A DNA stretch of 31,856 bases, from contig DNJC01000041.1 of NCBI GenBank assembly GCA_003490025.1, forward strand, positions 23,531-55,386, given 5' to 3'. Under the pieces are notes generated by a model, which worked only from the letters and a program-made list of their open reading frames with translations, had not been told where the DNA came from and did not search any database. The first letter of the stretch is position 1, and every line of letters starts with the position of its first letter. Below are positions 16,535-24,635 of this stretch, piece by piece. Made by a program: the position numbers and the translations under genes. The DNA is from Geobacter sp. (GTDB lineage Bacteria; Desulfobacterota; Desulfuromonadia; Geobacterales; Geobacteraceae).

Positions 16535-16785
16535 CAGGGGTGCCCCCTCCCTTCGGACTCTTTGCGCGCCGCCGCACGGCTGAAAAGAAAGACGACGAAT
16601 ATGGAGCAGAACCAGCCGATCAGCAGGTAGAGGTACAGAAGCGGGATGCCGAATGGGGAGATCGGCTTGTTGAAGATGCTGATGAAGGGGTAGTTCATCA
16701 TGACCAGCCCCAGGGCGAAGCAGATCACCCAGGTGTCCTTCAGCTTGAGTCGCCTGACGACCAGTTCCTTGATCCTCGTCTTCAT
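16534..16785 (-). CDS. Small two-helix membrane protein, probable symporter partner
   Basis: Eighty-three residues with a basic N-terminus and two hydrophobic helices (about 18-36 and 45-70). The FGIPLLYLYLLIGWF stretch resembles the small companion proteins encoded just before SSS-family symporters (DUF3311/DUF4212-like), though I cannot place it in a named family with certainty. Its ATG overlaps the stop of the kinase-fusion gene (ATGA) and its stop overlaps the start of the symporter-phosphatase (TGATG), so it is locked between them. It probably assembles with the symporter-like domain. Function beyond that is not known. Confidence 0.72.
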   Translation of the reverse strand: MKTRIKELVVRRLKLKDTWVICFALGLVMMNYPFISIFNKPISPFGIPLLYLYLLIGWFCSIFVVFLFSRAAARKESEGRGHP

Positions 16786-18338
16786 GCGGGTAACCCCATT
16801 CCCCTCAGTGCCAGGTCGACCCCGCCTGTGACGGGGAGCGAGCTGTCCACGGTGATGGCTTCGCCCTCTGCGGGGGGCTCGAATTCACTTCTCTGCTGCC
16901 GGAAATGCTCCCACCTGCCGTCGGAGACCTCTTCCGGGTCGTGGCGGCGGGCCTCCAGGCGCTCCCGGATCAGCCTCTCCGGGGCGCGTGTCTCGATCAC
17001 GAAGAAGGGGGCGCCCAACTCGCGGGCCAGGGCGCGGAAGTCGTCGCGGTCGCCCCGGCGGCGGAAGGTGGCGTCGACCACCATCCCGATGCCGCCGGAA
17101 AGGGCCGACCGCGCTTCCGTAAGAAGCGCCTGGTAGGTGGCGCGGTCCAACTCCTCAGTGTAGATCCCGCCGCGATAGGAAACACCCGCCTGCGAAGGGG
17201 ATGCGTGCGCGATGGTTTTGCGCACCGCGTCCGAGCGGCGCAGCAAGAGGGCGAGTTCGAAGGAGAGCTGCCGCGCCAGGGTGCTCTTGCCGCTCCCCAT
17301 CAGGCCGCAGGTGATGACCAGGGGAGGCGCCAGCCCCTCGGTGAGCGTGTAGCCGCGCGCCAGCCGGAAGTATCGCGCCGCGGCGCCTTTGGCCTCGGCG
17401 GCCTCCTGGGCGGGGATCCCCGCCTCGTTCACCCTGAAGCTCTTCACCTTGCCGCGCACGAAGGCGCGGTAGACCTTGTAGAAGCGAAGCACCCCCTCCA
17501 TCTCCCGGTCGCCGGTCGCGGCCAGGTACTCCTGCAGAAGGAGCGCAGAGAGGTCGGGTCGCCCGGCGTATTCGAGGTCCATCAGCAGGAAGGCGAGATC
17601 CGCCGCCGTGTCGATGAACCGGAACCTGTCGTTGAACTCGATGCAGTCGAAGATGCAGACCCCGTCGTCCAGGCAGATGTTGCCGCAGTGGAGGTCGCCG
17701 TCGCACTCCCTGACGAACCCCCCGGCGACACGGGCGCGCAGGAGATCCCCTTTTTCTTCCAGGAACCGCTCCGCCCAGCGCCGGATTGCCGCCAGTTCGG
17801 AAGCCGAGAGCGTCACGCCGACGAAGGGGGCGGCTTGGCGGAAGTTTTCCTCCCAGTTCCCCCGGATGATCAAGGTGCTGCCGCAGGCGTCTATCTGCGG
17901 ACCGCGGGCGGCCTTCGCGTGGAAGTCGGCGATGACGCGGGCGATGGCGGCGATCTCGGCGGGACCCGCCTCGTTTTGCCGCAGCAGTGAGGCGAGCATC
18001 CGCTCCTCGGGAAGCCTCTTCATCTTCACGGCGTAGTCGATCACCTTGCCGTCGCCGGCGAAGGAGGCCCCGCCGCGCGTCTCGCGCAGCTCCACGACGC
18101 CTAAGTAGATCCCGGGGCAAAGCCTGCGGTTCAGCCGCAGCTCCTCCTCGCAGTAGAAGCGGCGCCGGTCCAGCGTGGTGAAGTCGAGAAAACCGTAGTC
18201 CACAGGCTTCTTCACCTTGTACACGAAACGGTCCGTCAAAAAAATGAACGAGACATGCGTCTCGACCAGGCGCACCTTGGTCGTGGCCTCCGGATAGGCC
18301 TTTGGTTCAAGTAGCGATTTTATAAGCTTTCGGACCAT
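16782..18338 (-). CDS. APH-like kinase fused to P-loop kinase domain
   Basis: A 518-aa two-domain protein. The N-terminal half is an aminoglycoside-phosphotransferase-like fold: a Lys in YKVKKPVDYGF, a catalytic loop DGDLHCGN (213-220) with D215, and IFDCIEFND (229-237) for metal binding. The C-terminal half is an AAA_33/zeta-toxin-like kinase with a Walker A, CGLMGSGKST (344-353), and a DATFRRRGDRDDF stretch. This combination is a known uncharacterised family, usually annotated as a bifunctional aminoglycoside phosphotransferase/ATP-binding protein. Antibiotic resistance should not be assumed. It heads the minus-strand set, overlapping the 83-aa gene by 4 bp. Start is the ATG at 18338 (MVRKLIKSLLEP); its ribosome site is weak. 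Confidence 0.82.
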   Translation of the reverse strand: MVRKLIKSLLEPKAYPEATTKVRLVETHVSFIFLTDRFVYKVKKPVDYGFLDFTTLDRRRFYCEEELRLNRRLCPGIYLGVVELRETRGGASFAGDGKVIDYAVKMKRLPEERMLASLLRQNEAGPAEIAAIARVIADFHAKAARGPQIDACGSTLIIRGNWEENFRQAAPFVGVTLSASELAAIRRWAERFLEEKGDLLRARVAGGFVRECDGDLHCGNICLDDGVCIFDCIEFNDRFRFIDTAADLAFLLMDLEYAGRPDLSALLLQEYLAATGDREMEGVLRFYKVYRAFVRGKVKSFRVNEAGIPAQEAAEAKGAAARYFRLARGYTLTEGLAPPLVITCGLMGSGKSTLARQLSFELALLLRRSDAVRKTIAHASPSQAGVSYRGGIYTEELDRATYQALLTEARSALSGGIGMVVDATFRRRGDRDDFRALARELGAPFFVIETRAPERLIRERLEARRHDPEEVSDGRWEHFRQQRSEFEPPAEGEAITVDSSLPVTGGVDLALRGMGLPA

Positions 18339-18470
18339 CGCTTTACCGTTAAGATTATGATTTCATTTGAGAATGGTACCATACAGCTTTAATGCTGCAA
18401 CAAGAGAAAATACAGCTAAATGTTGTTTGACGCTTCTACCTATTTATGTTAGCTTTTCCTGTAATTAACC

Positions 18471-18517
18471 GCGCCATCCCTTGGGATACTGTATCCCACA
18501 GGGGTGCCGCGTTTTTT
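18471..18517 (+). terminator. Terminator-like leader hairpin before TPR gene
   Basis: An imperfect stem runs from 18471 to 18510 and is followed by GTTTTTT. Its inner part is a 15-bp palindrome GGGATACTGTATCCC (18483-18497); the outer arms GCGCCATCCCTT and AGGGGTGCCGC pair with small bulges. It lies about 45 bp before the TPR lipoprotein start with no plus-strand gene for 6 kb upstream, so it looks like an attenuator in that gene's leader rather than a terminator of another gene. The palindrome alone could also be a repressor operator. Confidence 0.45.
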
Positions 18518-18559
18518 AGGTTTTTGCCACCGGAAATTCAGCGAAGTCACAGGTACCCC

Positions 18560-20281
18560 ATGACTAAGAAGTATCTACCGCTCCTCTGCCTCACCTTGCT
18601 CATTAACGCCTGCGCCACCGAGCATGCCCCGGGCGTCGCCCCGGCGTCGGAGCTGGGCGCGCCTGTTGTCGAGACGGCTGCCACCTCGCGAGCGGGACAC
18701 GACATGTACCTTTTCGCGCTCGCCCGCCTGCGCGCCGCCGAGGGGGACCAGGAGGGGGCGCTGATCGTGCTGCGGCAGGCCTTGCAGGGGGACCCGGACT
18801 CCCCCTTCCTGCACACGACGATGGCGCAGTTCCTTTTGCAGCAAAACCGCGCCGAGGAGGCGCTGGCGGAGTGCCAGGCGGCCATCAAGATCGACCCGGC
18901 GTTCCTGCTGGCGCAGCAGCTGTGCGGGAACATACTGATGAGCCTGCAGCGGGAGAAGGAAGCGATCCAGTACTTCAGGAAGGTGATCGAGCTCGACCCG
19001 GCCAAGGAGGAGGTCTACCTGCACGTGGCGATCTTCTACCTGAAGAATTTCGAGTACGAGCAGGCGGTGGACACCCTGAAGTCGCTGGTCAAGGCGGTCC
19101 CCGAATCGCCGCTTGGCTACTACTACCTCGCCAAGACCTACGACCAGATGCGCCTGCCGCGCGAGGCGCTCACCTACTACAAGAAGGCGCTCGACCTGAA
19201 GCCCGACTTCGAACAGGCCCTGATCGAGATGGGAATCTCCCAGGAGACCCAGGGGCTTCTGGACGACGCCATCAACAGCTACAAGTACCTGCTGGACATC
19301 AACCCCTCCAACGCCAACGTCATCCAGCACCTGGCCCAGCTCTACATCCAGCAAAAGCGCCTGGACGAGGCCCTTGCCCTGCTGCGGCAAAAGGGGGGCA
19401 ACTCGCTGGAGAACTCGCGCAAGATAGGACTTCTGCTGCTGGAACTGGAGCGCTACGACGAGGCGGTGCAGACCTTCGAGGATATCCTGAAGGCGGAGCC
19501 TACCGCCCAGCAGGTCCGCTTCTACCTCGCCACCGCTTTCGAGGAGATGGAGGCCGAGGACGAGGCGATCGCCGAGTTCCAGAAGATCCCGAGGGAGTCC
19601 CCTTACTACATGGACGCCATCGGGCACTTAGCCTACCTTTACAAGGAGAAGGGGAACGCCGAGAAGGGGCTGGCACTGTTGCAGGAAGAGGTGAAGCAGC
19701 AGCCGTCGCGGGTCGAGGCCTACCTGCACCTCGCCGGGTTCTACGAGTCGATCGAGCGCTTCCAGGACGGCATAGACACCCTCATATCGATGGACGAGAA
19801 GCTCCAGTCCGACCCGCGGGTGCTGTTCAGGCTCGGCATCCTCTACGACAAGATCGGGAAGAAGGCGCAATCGGTAGCCATGATGAAGAAGGTGCTCGCC
19901 GCCACGCCGGAGGACGCCCAGGCCCTGAACTACCTCGGCTACACCTACGCGGAGATGGGGGTGAACCTCGAGGAGGCGCTCGGCTACCTGAAGAAGGCGG
20001 TCACCCTGAAGCCCAACGACGGTTTCATCCTGGACAGCCTTGGCTGGACCTACTTCAAGATGAAGCGCTACAACGAGGCGATCGCGCAACTCGAGCGGGC
20101 GGCTGAGCTTTCCGACAACGACGCCACCGTGCTCGGGCACCTGGCGGACGCCTACTGCGCGACCCGGGCCTACAAGAAGGCGCTCCCGCTGTACAAGAAG
20201 ATCCAGAAGATGGAACCGGAACAGACGGCCGAGTTGGCCGAAAAGATCAAGCACTGCCGCCAGGAAAGCGGGGAGAAATGA
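18560..20281 (+). CDS. TPR-repeat lipoprotein
   Basis: A 573-aa lipoprotein. The signal MTKKYLPLLCLTLLINAC has the lipobox cysteine at 18, so the protein is probably anchored in a membrane facing the periplasm. Almost all of the rest (about 50-560) is tandem TPR repeats of 34 residues; consensus positions are visible in units such as AIQYFRKVIELDPAKEE, ALTYYKKALDLKPDFEQ and ALGYLKKAVTLKPNDG. TPR proteins are scaffolds for protein-protein contact, so no enzymatic activity is expected. The ATG at 18560 is chosen over an earlier in-frame one at 18446 because it produces the lipoprotein signal. The stop overlaps the next ATG (ATGA), so it is translationally coupled to the peptide-binding protein. 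Confidence 0.85.
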   Translation: MTKKYLPLLCLTLLINACATEHAPGVAPASELGAPVVETAATSRAGHDMYLFALARLRAAEGDQEGALIVLRQALQGDPDSPFLHTTMAQFLLQQNRAEEALAECQAAIKIDPAFLLAQQLCGNILMSLQREKEAIQYFRKVIELDPAKEEVYLHVAIFYLKNFEYEQAVDTLKSLVKAVPESPLGYYYLAKTYDQMRLPREALTYYKKALDLKPDFEQALIEMGISQETQGLLDDAINSYKYLLDINPSNANVIQHLAQLYIQQKRLDEALALLRQKGGNSLENSRKIGLLLLELERYDEAVQTFEDILKAEPTAQQVRFYLATAFEEMEAEDEAIAEFQKIPRESPYYMDAIGHLAYLYKEKGNAEKGLALLQEEVKQQPSRVEAYLHLAGFYESIERFQDGIDTLISMDEKLQSDPRVLFRLGILYDKIGKKAQSVAMMKKVLAATPEDAQALNYLGYTYAEMGVNLEEALGYLKKAVTLKPNDGFILDSLGWTYFKMKRYNEAIAQLERAAELSDNDATVLGHLADAYCATRAYKKALPLYKKIQKMEPEQTAELAEKIKHCRQESGEK

Positions 20282-21876
20282 GTTTCTGCCGCTGCCTCGC
20301 CCTCATCCTGACCGCCCTCGTCCTCGCGGGTTGCGCCAAGGGTGCGCCCGAGGAGAAGGCGCGCGCGCAGGGGGGGATTTACGGCGCCGACACGCTGGTG
20401 ACCGGGAGCATCGGCGAGCCTTCCAACCTGATCCCGATACTCTCCGCCGATTCCGCCTCGAGCGACGTAGCCGGCCTGGTCTACAACGGCCTGGTCCGCT
20501 ACGACAAGGACCTGAAGCTGGAGGGGGATCTGGCCCGGTCGTGGGAGGTTTCTCCCGACGGCCTCGGCATCACCTTCCACCTGCGCCGCGGGGTCAAGTG
20601 GCACGACGGCCACGACTTCACCTCCCGCGACGTGCTCTACACCTACCGCGTCACCATCGATCCCAAGACCCCGACAGCGTATGCAGAGGACTTCAAGCAG
20701 GTGCAGAGCGCGCAGGCGGTGGACGACTACACCTTCCGGGTCCGCTACGCCAAGCCGTTCGCCCCGGCCCTTGCCTCCTGGGGGATGCCGATCCTTCCCG
20801 CCCACCTGCTGGAGGGTAAGGAGATCACCAAGAGCCCCCTGTCGCGCAGCCCCGTCGGGACCGGCCCGTTCGTCTTCAAGGAGTGGATCCCCGGGCAGCG
20901 GGTGATGCTGGAGAGAAATCCCGAATACTACGAGGGGGCGCCGCGCCTGTCGCGCTACGTCTACCGGATCATCCCGGACAGCTCGACCATGTACATGGAG
21001 CTTAAGGCGGGCGGCATCGACATGATGGGGCTCTCCCCGGTGCAGTACCAGCGCCAGACCAACACCAGGGAGTTCCTGGCGCGCTTCAACAAGTACCGCT
21101 ACCCCGCCTCCGCCTATACCTACCTGGGCTACAACCTGCGCCTGCCGGTGTTCCAGGACCGCAGGGTGCGCCAGGCGATCACCTGCGCCATCAACAAGGA
21201 AGAGATCGTGGCGGGGGTGCTGCTCGGCATGGGGCAGCTCGCCCACGGACCGTACAAGCCGGGCACCTGGGCCTACAAGCCTAAGGTGGCAGCCGACCCG
21301 GCCTACGACCCGGCGCGCTCCGCCCTCCTGCTGCGGGAGGCGGGATACGTGATGGGGCAGGACGGCATACTGGTGAAGGACGGCAAGCCGCTCAGCTTCA
21401 CCATCATGACCAACCAGGGGAACGACCAGAGGCTGAAGGCCGCCCAGATCATCCAGAGGCGTCTCAAGAAGGTAGGCATCGACGTGAAGATCCGGGTCAT
21501 GGAGTGGGCCTCCTTCCTCACCAACTTCATCGACAAGGGGAGGTTCGAGGCGGTCCTCCTCGGCTGGACCATCGGCCAGGACCCTGACCTCTACGACGTC
21601 TGGCACTCCTCGAAGACCGGACCCAAGGAGTTGAACTTCGTAGGCTACAAGAACCCGGAGCTGGACCGGCTCATCGTGGAGGGGAGGGGTACCTTCGACA
21701 CGGAGAAAAGGCGGGCCTGCTACTACCAGATCCAGGAGATCCTGGCCCAGGACCAGCCGTACACCTTCCTTTACGTCCCCGACGCGCTGCCGGTGGTCAC
21801 GTCGAGGGTCAAGGGGATAGAGCCGGCGCCCGCGGGTATCATGCACAACCTGATCAGGTGGTATGTAAACCAATGA
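20278..21876 (+). CDS. Peptide ABC transporter substrate-binding lipoprotein
   Basis: Extracytoplasmic solute-binding protein of family 5 (SBP_bac_5; Dpp/Opp type), 532 aa. The signal ends at LAGC with C19, so it is lipid-anchored. Family marks include an N-terminal IGEPSNLIPILSADSASSDV, a FHLRRGVKWHDG segment (about 100-111), SRSPVGTGPFVFKEW (about 197-211) and QAITCAINKEEIVAG (about 301-315). Length is typical. It overlaps the TPR gene by 4 bp and is followed, after 236 bp of repeats, by DppB- and DppC-like permeases. The substrate is probably a peptide, but this family also takes nickel and other solutes. An AATTGAC repeat begins at its stop codon. Confidence 0.9.
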   Translation: MSFCRCLALILTALVLAGCAKGAPEEKARAQGGIYGADTLVTGSIGEPSNLIPILSADSASSDVAGLVYNGLVRYDKDLKLEGDLARSWEVSPDGLGITFHLRRGVKWHDGHDFTSRDVLYTYRVTIDPKTPTAYAEDFKQVQSAQAVDDYTFRVRYAKPFAPALASWGMPILPAHLLEGKEITKSPLSRSPVGTGPFVFKEWIPGQRVMLERNPEYYEGAPRLSRYVYRIIPDSSTMYMELKAGGIDMMGLSPVQYQRQTNTREFLARFNKYRYPASAYTYLGYNLRLPVFQDRRVRQAITCAINKEEIVAGVLLGMGQLAHGPYKPGTWAYKPKVAADPAYDPARSALLLREAGYVMGQDGILVKDGKPLSFTIMTNQGNDQRLKAAQIIQRRLKKVGIDVKIRVMEWASFLTNFIDKGRFEAVLLGWTIGQDPDLYDVWHSSKTGPKELNFVGYKNPELDRLIVEGRGTFDTEKRRACYYQIQEILAQDQPYTFLYVPDALPVVTSRVKGIEPAPAGIMHNLIRWYVNQ

Positions 21877-21928
21877 ACAATTGACGACGCAGAAACAATG
21901 GACAATTGACGATTGACAATTGACAACG
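21872..21928. repeat. AATTGAC repeat at the end of the SBP gene
   Basis: Degenerate 7-bp AATTGAC units (with AATGGAC and GATTGAC variants) start at the stop codon of the peptide-binding gene. The unit is the same as in the element at 10587. Confidence 0.75.
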
Positions 21929-21964
21929 TGAATGGTGTCTGGGCCGCCTCATCGCCCATGGCAA

Positions 21965-22016
21965 CGCCCTCACCCGGCCTTCGGCCACCCTCTCCCGGAG
22001 GGCGAGGGGAGGGGAG

Positions 22017-22019
<3 letters not shown>
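21965..22019. repeat. GC-rich palindromic element
   Basis: A C-rich arm with an internal GGCCTTCGGCC hairpin is followed by a G-rich arm CCGGAGGGCGAGGGGAGGGG. It resembles widely dispersed bacterial GC-rich palindromes and the elements at 9755 and 30241. Confidence 0.65.
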
Positions 22020-22096
<77 letters not shown>

Positions 22097-22112
22097 AGTT
22101 ATTTAGAGACCA

Positions 22113-23093
22113 ATGGCCAACTACCTGATTAAACGCATACTGATGCTGATCCCGCTCTTGATCGGGATCACGCTGATCACCTTCACGGTGATTCACCTCG
22201 CCCCGGGCGAGCCCGTGGAGATGCAGACCGCCATGAGCCCCAAGGTCTCGGCGCAGTCGAGGGCACGCCTGCGCGAGTTCTATGGCCTGGATAAACCGCT
22301 CTACGTCCAGTACGGCCTCTGGATCTCCCATCTGGCCCGCCTGGACTTCGGCCGCTCCTTCGCCCCGGACAACCGGCCGGTGCTGGACAAGATCAAGGAA
22401 CGCATCCCCATCACCATCTCGCTCAACGTCATCGCGCTCATCCTGGAATTCGGCATCGCCATCCCGATCGGGATCATGGCGGCGGTGCACCGCGATACGC
22501 TTTTGGACCGCGGCATATCCGTCTTCGTCTTCGTCGGCTTCGCCGTCCCGACTTTCTGGCTGGCGCTTCTTTGCATGTACCTCTTCGGGGTGAAGCTCTC
22601 CTGGCTTCCCATCTCGGGGATTCATTCGCTCGGCAGCGAGCACCTGCCGTTTCTGGCGCGCATGGGCGACATGGCGAAGCACCTGCTGCTTCCCGTCGCC
22701 ATAGCCACCTTCGGCAGCCTCGCGGGACTGTCGCGCTACATGCGCTCCACCATGCTGGAGGTGCTGTCGCAGGACTACATCACTACCGCCCGCGCCAAGG
22801 GGGTGAAGGAGCGGATCGTCATCTACCGGCACGCGCTGAAGAACGCTCTGCTTCCGGTGATCACGCTGCTCGGCTTCTCGCTTCCGGGGCTGATCGGCGG
22901 GAGCGTCATCTTCGAGACCATCTTCGCCATTCCCGGGATGGGGCAGCTTTTCTACCAGGGTGTCATGGCGCGCGACTACCCGCTGGTGATGGGGATCCTG
23001 GTCATCGGGGCGTGTCTCACGCTGATCGGCAACCTGCTGGCGGACCTAAGCTACGCGTTGGCGGACCCGCGCATCCGCCACGGGAGAGGGTGA
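22113..23093 (+). CDS. dppB: Peptide ABC transporter permease, DppB type
   Basis: Inner-membrane permease of an oligopeptide ABC importer (326 aa). The N-terminus MANYLIKRILMLIPLLIGIT and ITFTVIHLAPG are standard for the DppB/OppB branch. The coupling (EAA) loop is seen as SQDYITTARAKGVKERIVIYRHA, contacting the ATPase subunits, and six hydrophobic helices can be traced. It follows the binding-protein gene after a repeat-filled 236-bp gap and precedes dppC by 6 bp. Its ribosome site is weak (AGAGACC). It needs ATPase subunits that are not in this window. Confidence 0.93.
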   Translation: MANYLIKRILMLIPLLIGITLITFTVIHLAPGEPVEMQTAMSPKVSAQSRARLREFYGLDKPLYVQYGLWISHLARLDFGRSFAPDNRPVLDKIKERIPITISLNVIALILEFGIAIPIGIMAAVHRDTLLDRGISVFVFVGFAVPTFWLALLCMYLFGVKLSWLPISGIHSLGSEHLPFLARMGDMAKHLLLPVAIATFGSLAGLSRYMRSTMLEVLSQDYITTARAKGVKERIVIYRHALKNALLPVITLLGFSLPGLIGGSVIFETIFAIPGMGQLFYQGVMARDYPLVMGILVIGACLTLIGNLLADLSYALADPRIRHGRG

Positions 23094-23099
23094 CGCCGG

Positions 23100-23939
23100 A
23101 TGAGTACACCCTTCCAACAGTTCTGGCAGCGCTTCACCGGGAACAAGTTCGCCACGGCGGGACTCGTGGTCATCGTGGCCCTTTTCGTGCTTTCCCTGGC
23201 CGCCTCGCTGCTCACGCCGTACCAGCCTGACGCCATCGACGCCTGGCACGTGCTCCTCCCGCCCTCCGCCGAGCACTGGTTCGGCACCGACGAACTGGGG
23301 AGGGACGTGCTGACACGAGTCATCTTCGGGGCGCGCGTATCGCTCAAGGTAGGTTTTGTCGCCGTCGGCATAGCGGTCCTCATCGGCACCGTCGTCGGGC
23401 TCTTCGCGGGCTTCTACGGCGGCTGGATCGACACGCTGCTGATGCGGGTGGTCGACATCATGCTCTGCTTCCCGACCTTCTTCCTGATCCTGGCCGTGAT
23501 CGCCATGCTGGAGCCTTCCATCTGGTACATCATGATCATCATCGGGCTGACCGGGTGGATGGGGGTAGCGCGCCTGGTGCGGGCCGAAGTCCTCTCCCTG
23601 AAGAGCCGCGATTTCATCCTGGCGGCGCGGGTGCTGGGCGCTTCAGACCTGCGGATCATCTTCAGGCACGTCCTTCCCAACGCGCTCTCCCCGGTGCTGG
23701 TGTCGGCGACGCTCGGTGTGGCGGGTGCGATACTCACCGAGTCCGCGCTCTCTTTCCTGGGGATAGGGGTGCAGCCGCCCACGCCGAGCTGGGGCAACAT
23801 CCTGACTTCGGGCAAGGATTACATAGAGTTCGCCTGGTGGCTCTCGCTGTTCCCCGGTGTGGCGATCCTGGTCACCGTGCTTTCCTACAACCTGGTGGGA
23901 GAGGGGATCCGAGACGCGCTCGATCCGAGAAGGCAATAG
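23100..23939 (+). CDS. dppC: Peptide ABC transporter permease, DppC type
   Basis: Second permease of the importer (279 aa). A cytoplasmic N-terminus FQQFWQRFTGNKFATAGLVV leads into five or six helices; the HWFGTDELGRDVLTRVIFGAR motif near residue 60 is typical of DppC/OppC, and the EAA loop SRDFILAARVLGASDLRIIFRH is present. The gene begins 6 bp after dppB, so they are certainly cotranscribed. No DppD/DppF-type ATPase gene follows: the next genes are an unknown ORF and tilS, so the ATPases must be encoded elsewhere or shared. Confidence 0.93.
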   Translation: MSTPFQQFWQRFTGNKFATAGLVVIVALFVLSLAASLLTPYQPDAIDAWHVLLPPSAEHWFGTDELGRDVLTRVIFGARVSLKVGFVAVGIAVLIGTVVGLFAGFYGGWIDTLLMRVVDIMLCFPTFFLILAVIAMLEPSIWYIMIIIGLTGWMGVARLVRAEVLSLKSRDFILAARVLGASDLRIIFRHVLPNALSPVLVSATLGVAGAILTESALSFLGIGVQPPTPSWGNILTSGKDYIEFAWWLSLFPGVAILVTVLSYNLVGEGIRDALDPRRQ

Positions 23940-23943
23940 GCAA

Positions 23944-24089
23944 GTTCTACGTTCTACGTTCTATGTTCTACGTTTAAACCTGGAAACTCGAATTTTGAAC
24001 TTTGAACTGAACAACATAGAACGTAGAACATAGAACTTAGAACGATCCTAACAACATAGAACGTAGAACGTAGAACTTAGAACGATCTT
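23944..24089. repeat. TTCTACG palindromic repeat cluster, left copy
   Basis: Forward units of period 9 (GTTCTACGTTCTACGTTCTA, 23944-23973) are followed after about 40 bp by reverse-oriented units (AACATAGAACGTAGAAC and relatives, 24010-24089). The second half is itself a 40-bp direct duplication (24010-24049 and 24050-24089). The two orientations make a long imperfect palindrome just upstream of the 170-aa gene. Confidence 0.88.
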
Positions 24090-24108
24090 TTAGAACCAAG
24101 AGGAACCC

Positions 24109-24621
24109 ATGGGAGAGTTTTGCGAAGAGGCATTTGAGGTGTTGAAGGTAGATAAACGGGACTACGTCCCGACAACGCTCGAGGACGAGGTCCGGGTGGA
24201 CAAGCTGTGCAGCGAGCTTCTGCACCGGTTCTACAGCGAGATCCAGGAAGCGGGACTGACTCCCGAAGAGGCGACGGCCCTGGCCGGTGCAGCCGACTAC
24301 TTCATCAGGGACTTCGTGGTCTCCATCAAGGGACGCAGCATATTCGACGAGCGCCCGGGCATCGTGCGCCAGTTCGCGGGCAACTGGTACATCGTCAACA
24401 CCATGGAACCGATCGCCTCCGAGATCGACGGTTACCTCGCCGGGATCAGGGAGTTCTACCGCTTCCTGTACGGCCACCAGCTCATCTCGATCAAATTCCT
24501 GCAGGCGATCGAGGCCGAGTGCGCGCAACTCGACTACTACGCGGAGCGGATCGAGTCTTTCTGGGATATCAAGGGAGACGGCTACGACGCGTGGGAGAAG
24601 GAGTGCACGCTGAAGGGGTGA
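24109..24621 (+). CDS. Unrecognised 170-aa protein
   Basis: I do not recognise this family. The predicted product is acidic, soluble (no signal peptide, no membrane helix) and mostly alpha-helical, beginning MGEFCEEAFEVLKVDKRD. A central stretch, AADYFIRDFVVSIKGRSIFD, and a later FAGNWYIVNTMEPIASEIDG look like a folded core; the C-terminus ends DGYDAWEKECTLKG. The ATG has a good AGAGGAA ribosome site and codon use matches the neighbours, so it is probably a real gene. It is enclosed on both sides by copies of the TTCTACG repeat cluster. Nothing around it identifies its job. Confidence 0.72.
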   Translation: MGEFCEEAFEVLKVDKRDYVPTTLEDEVRVDKLCSELLHRFYSEIQEAGLTPEEATALAGAADYFIRDFVVSIKGRSIFDERPGIVRQFAGNWYIVNTMEPIASEIDGYLAGIREFYRFLYGHQLISIKFLQAIEAECAQLDYYAERIESFWDIKGDGYDAWEKECTLKG

Positions 24622-24635
24622 GAGGCCTGGAAACC

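Noticed and set aside
13628..16630. Uninterrupted plus-strand frame of 1000 codons opposite the symporter-phosphatase gene
   Set aside because: It is antisense to a gene with complete domains, its product is low-complexity and rich in Asp/His/Gly/Val, and there is no ribosome site; it is a product of high GC codon use.
16782..18338. Aminoglycoside resistance gene
   Set aside because: The APH-like half belongs to an uncharacterised fusion family; no mobile-element context or resistance-specific feature is visible.
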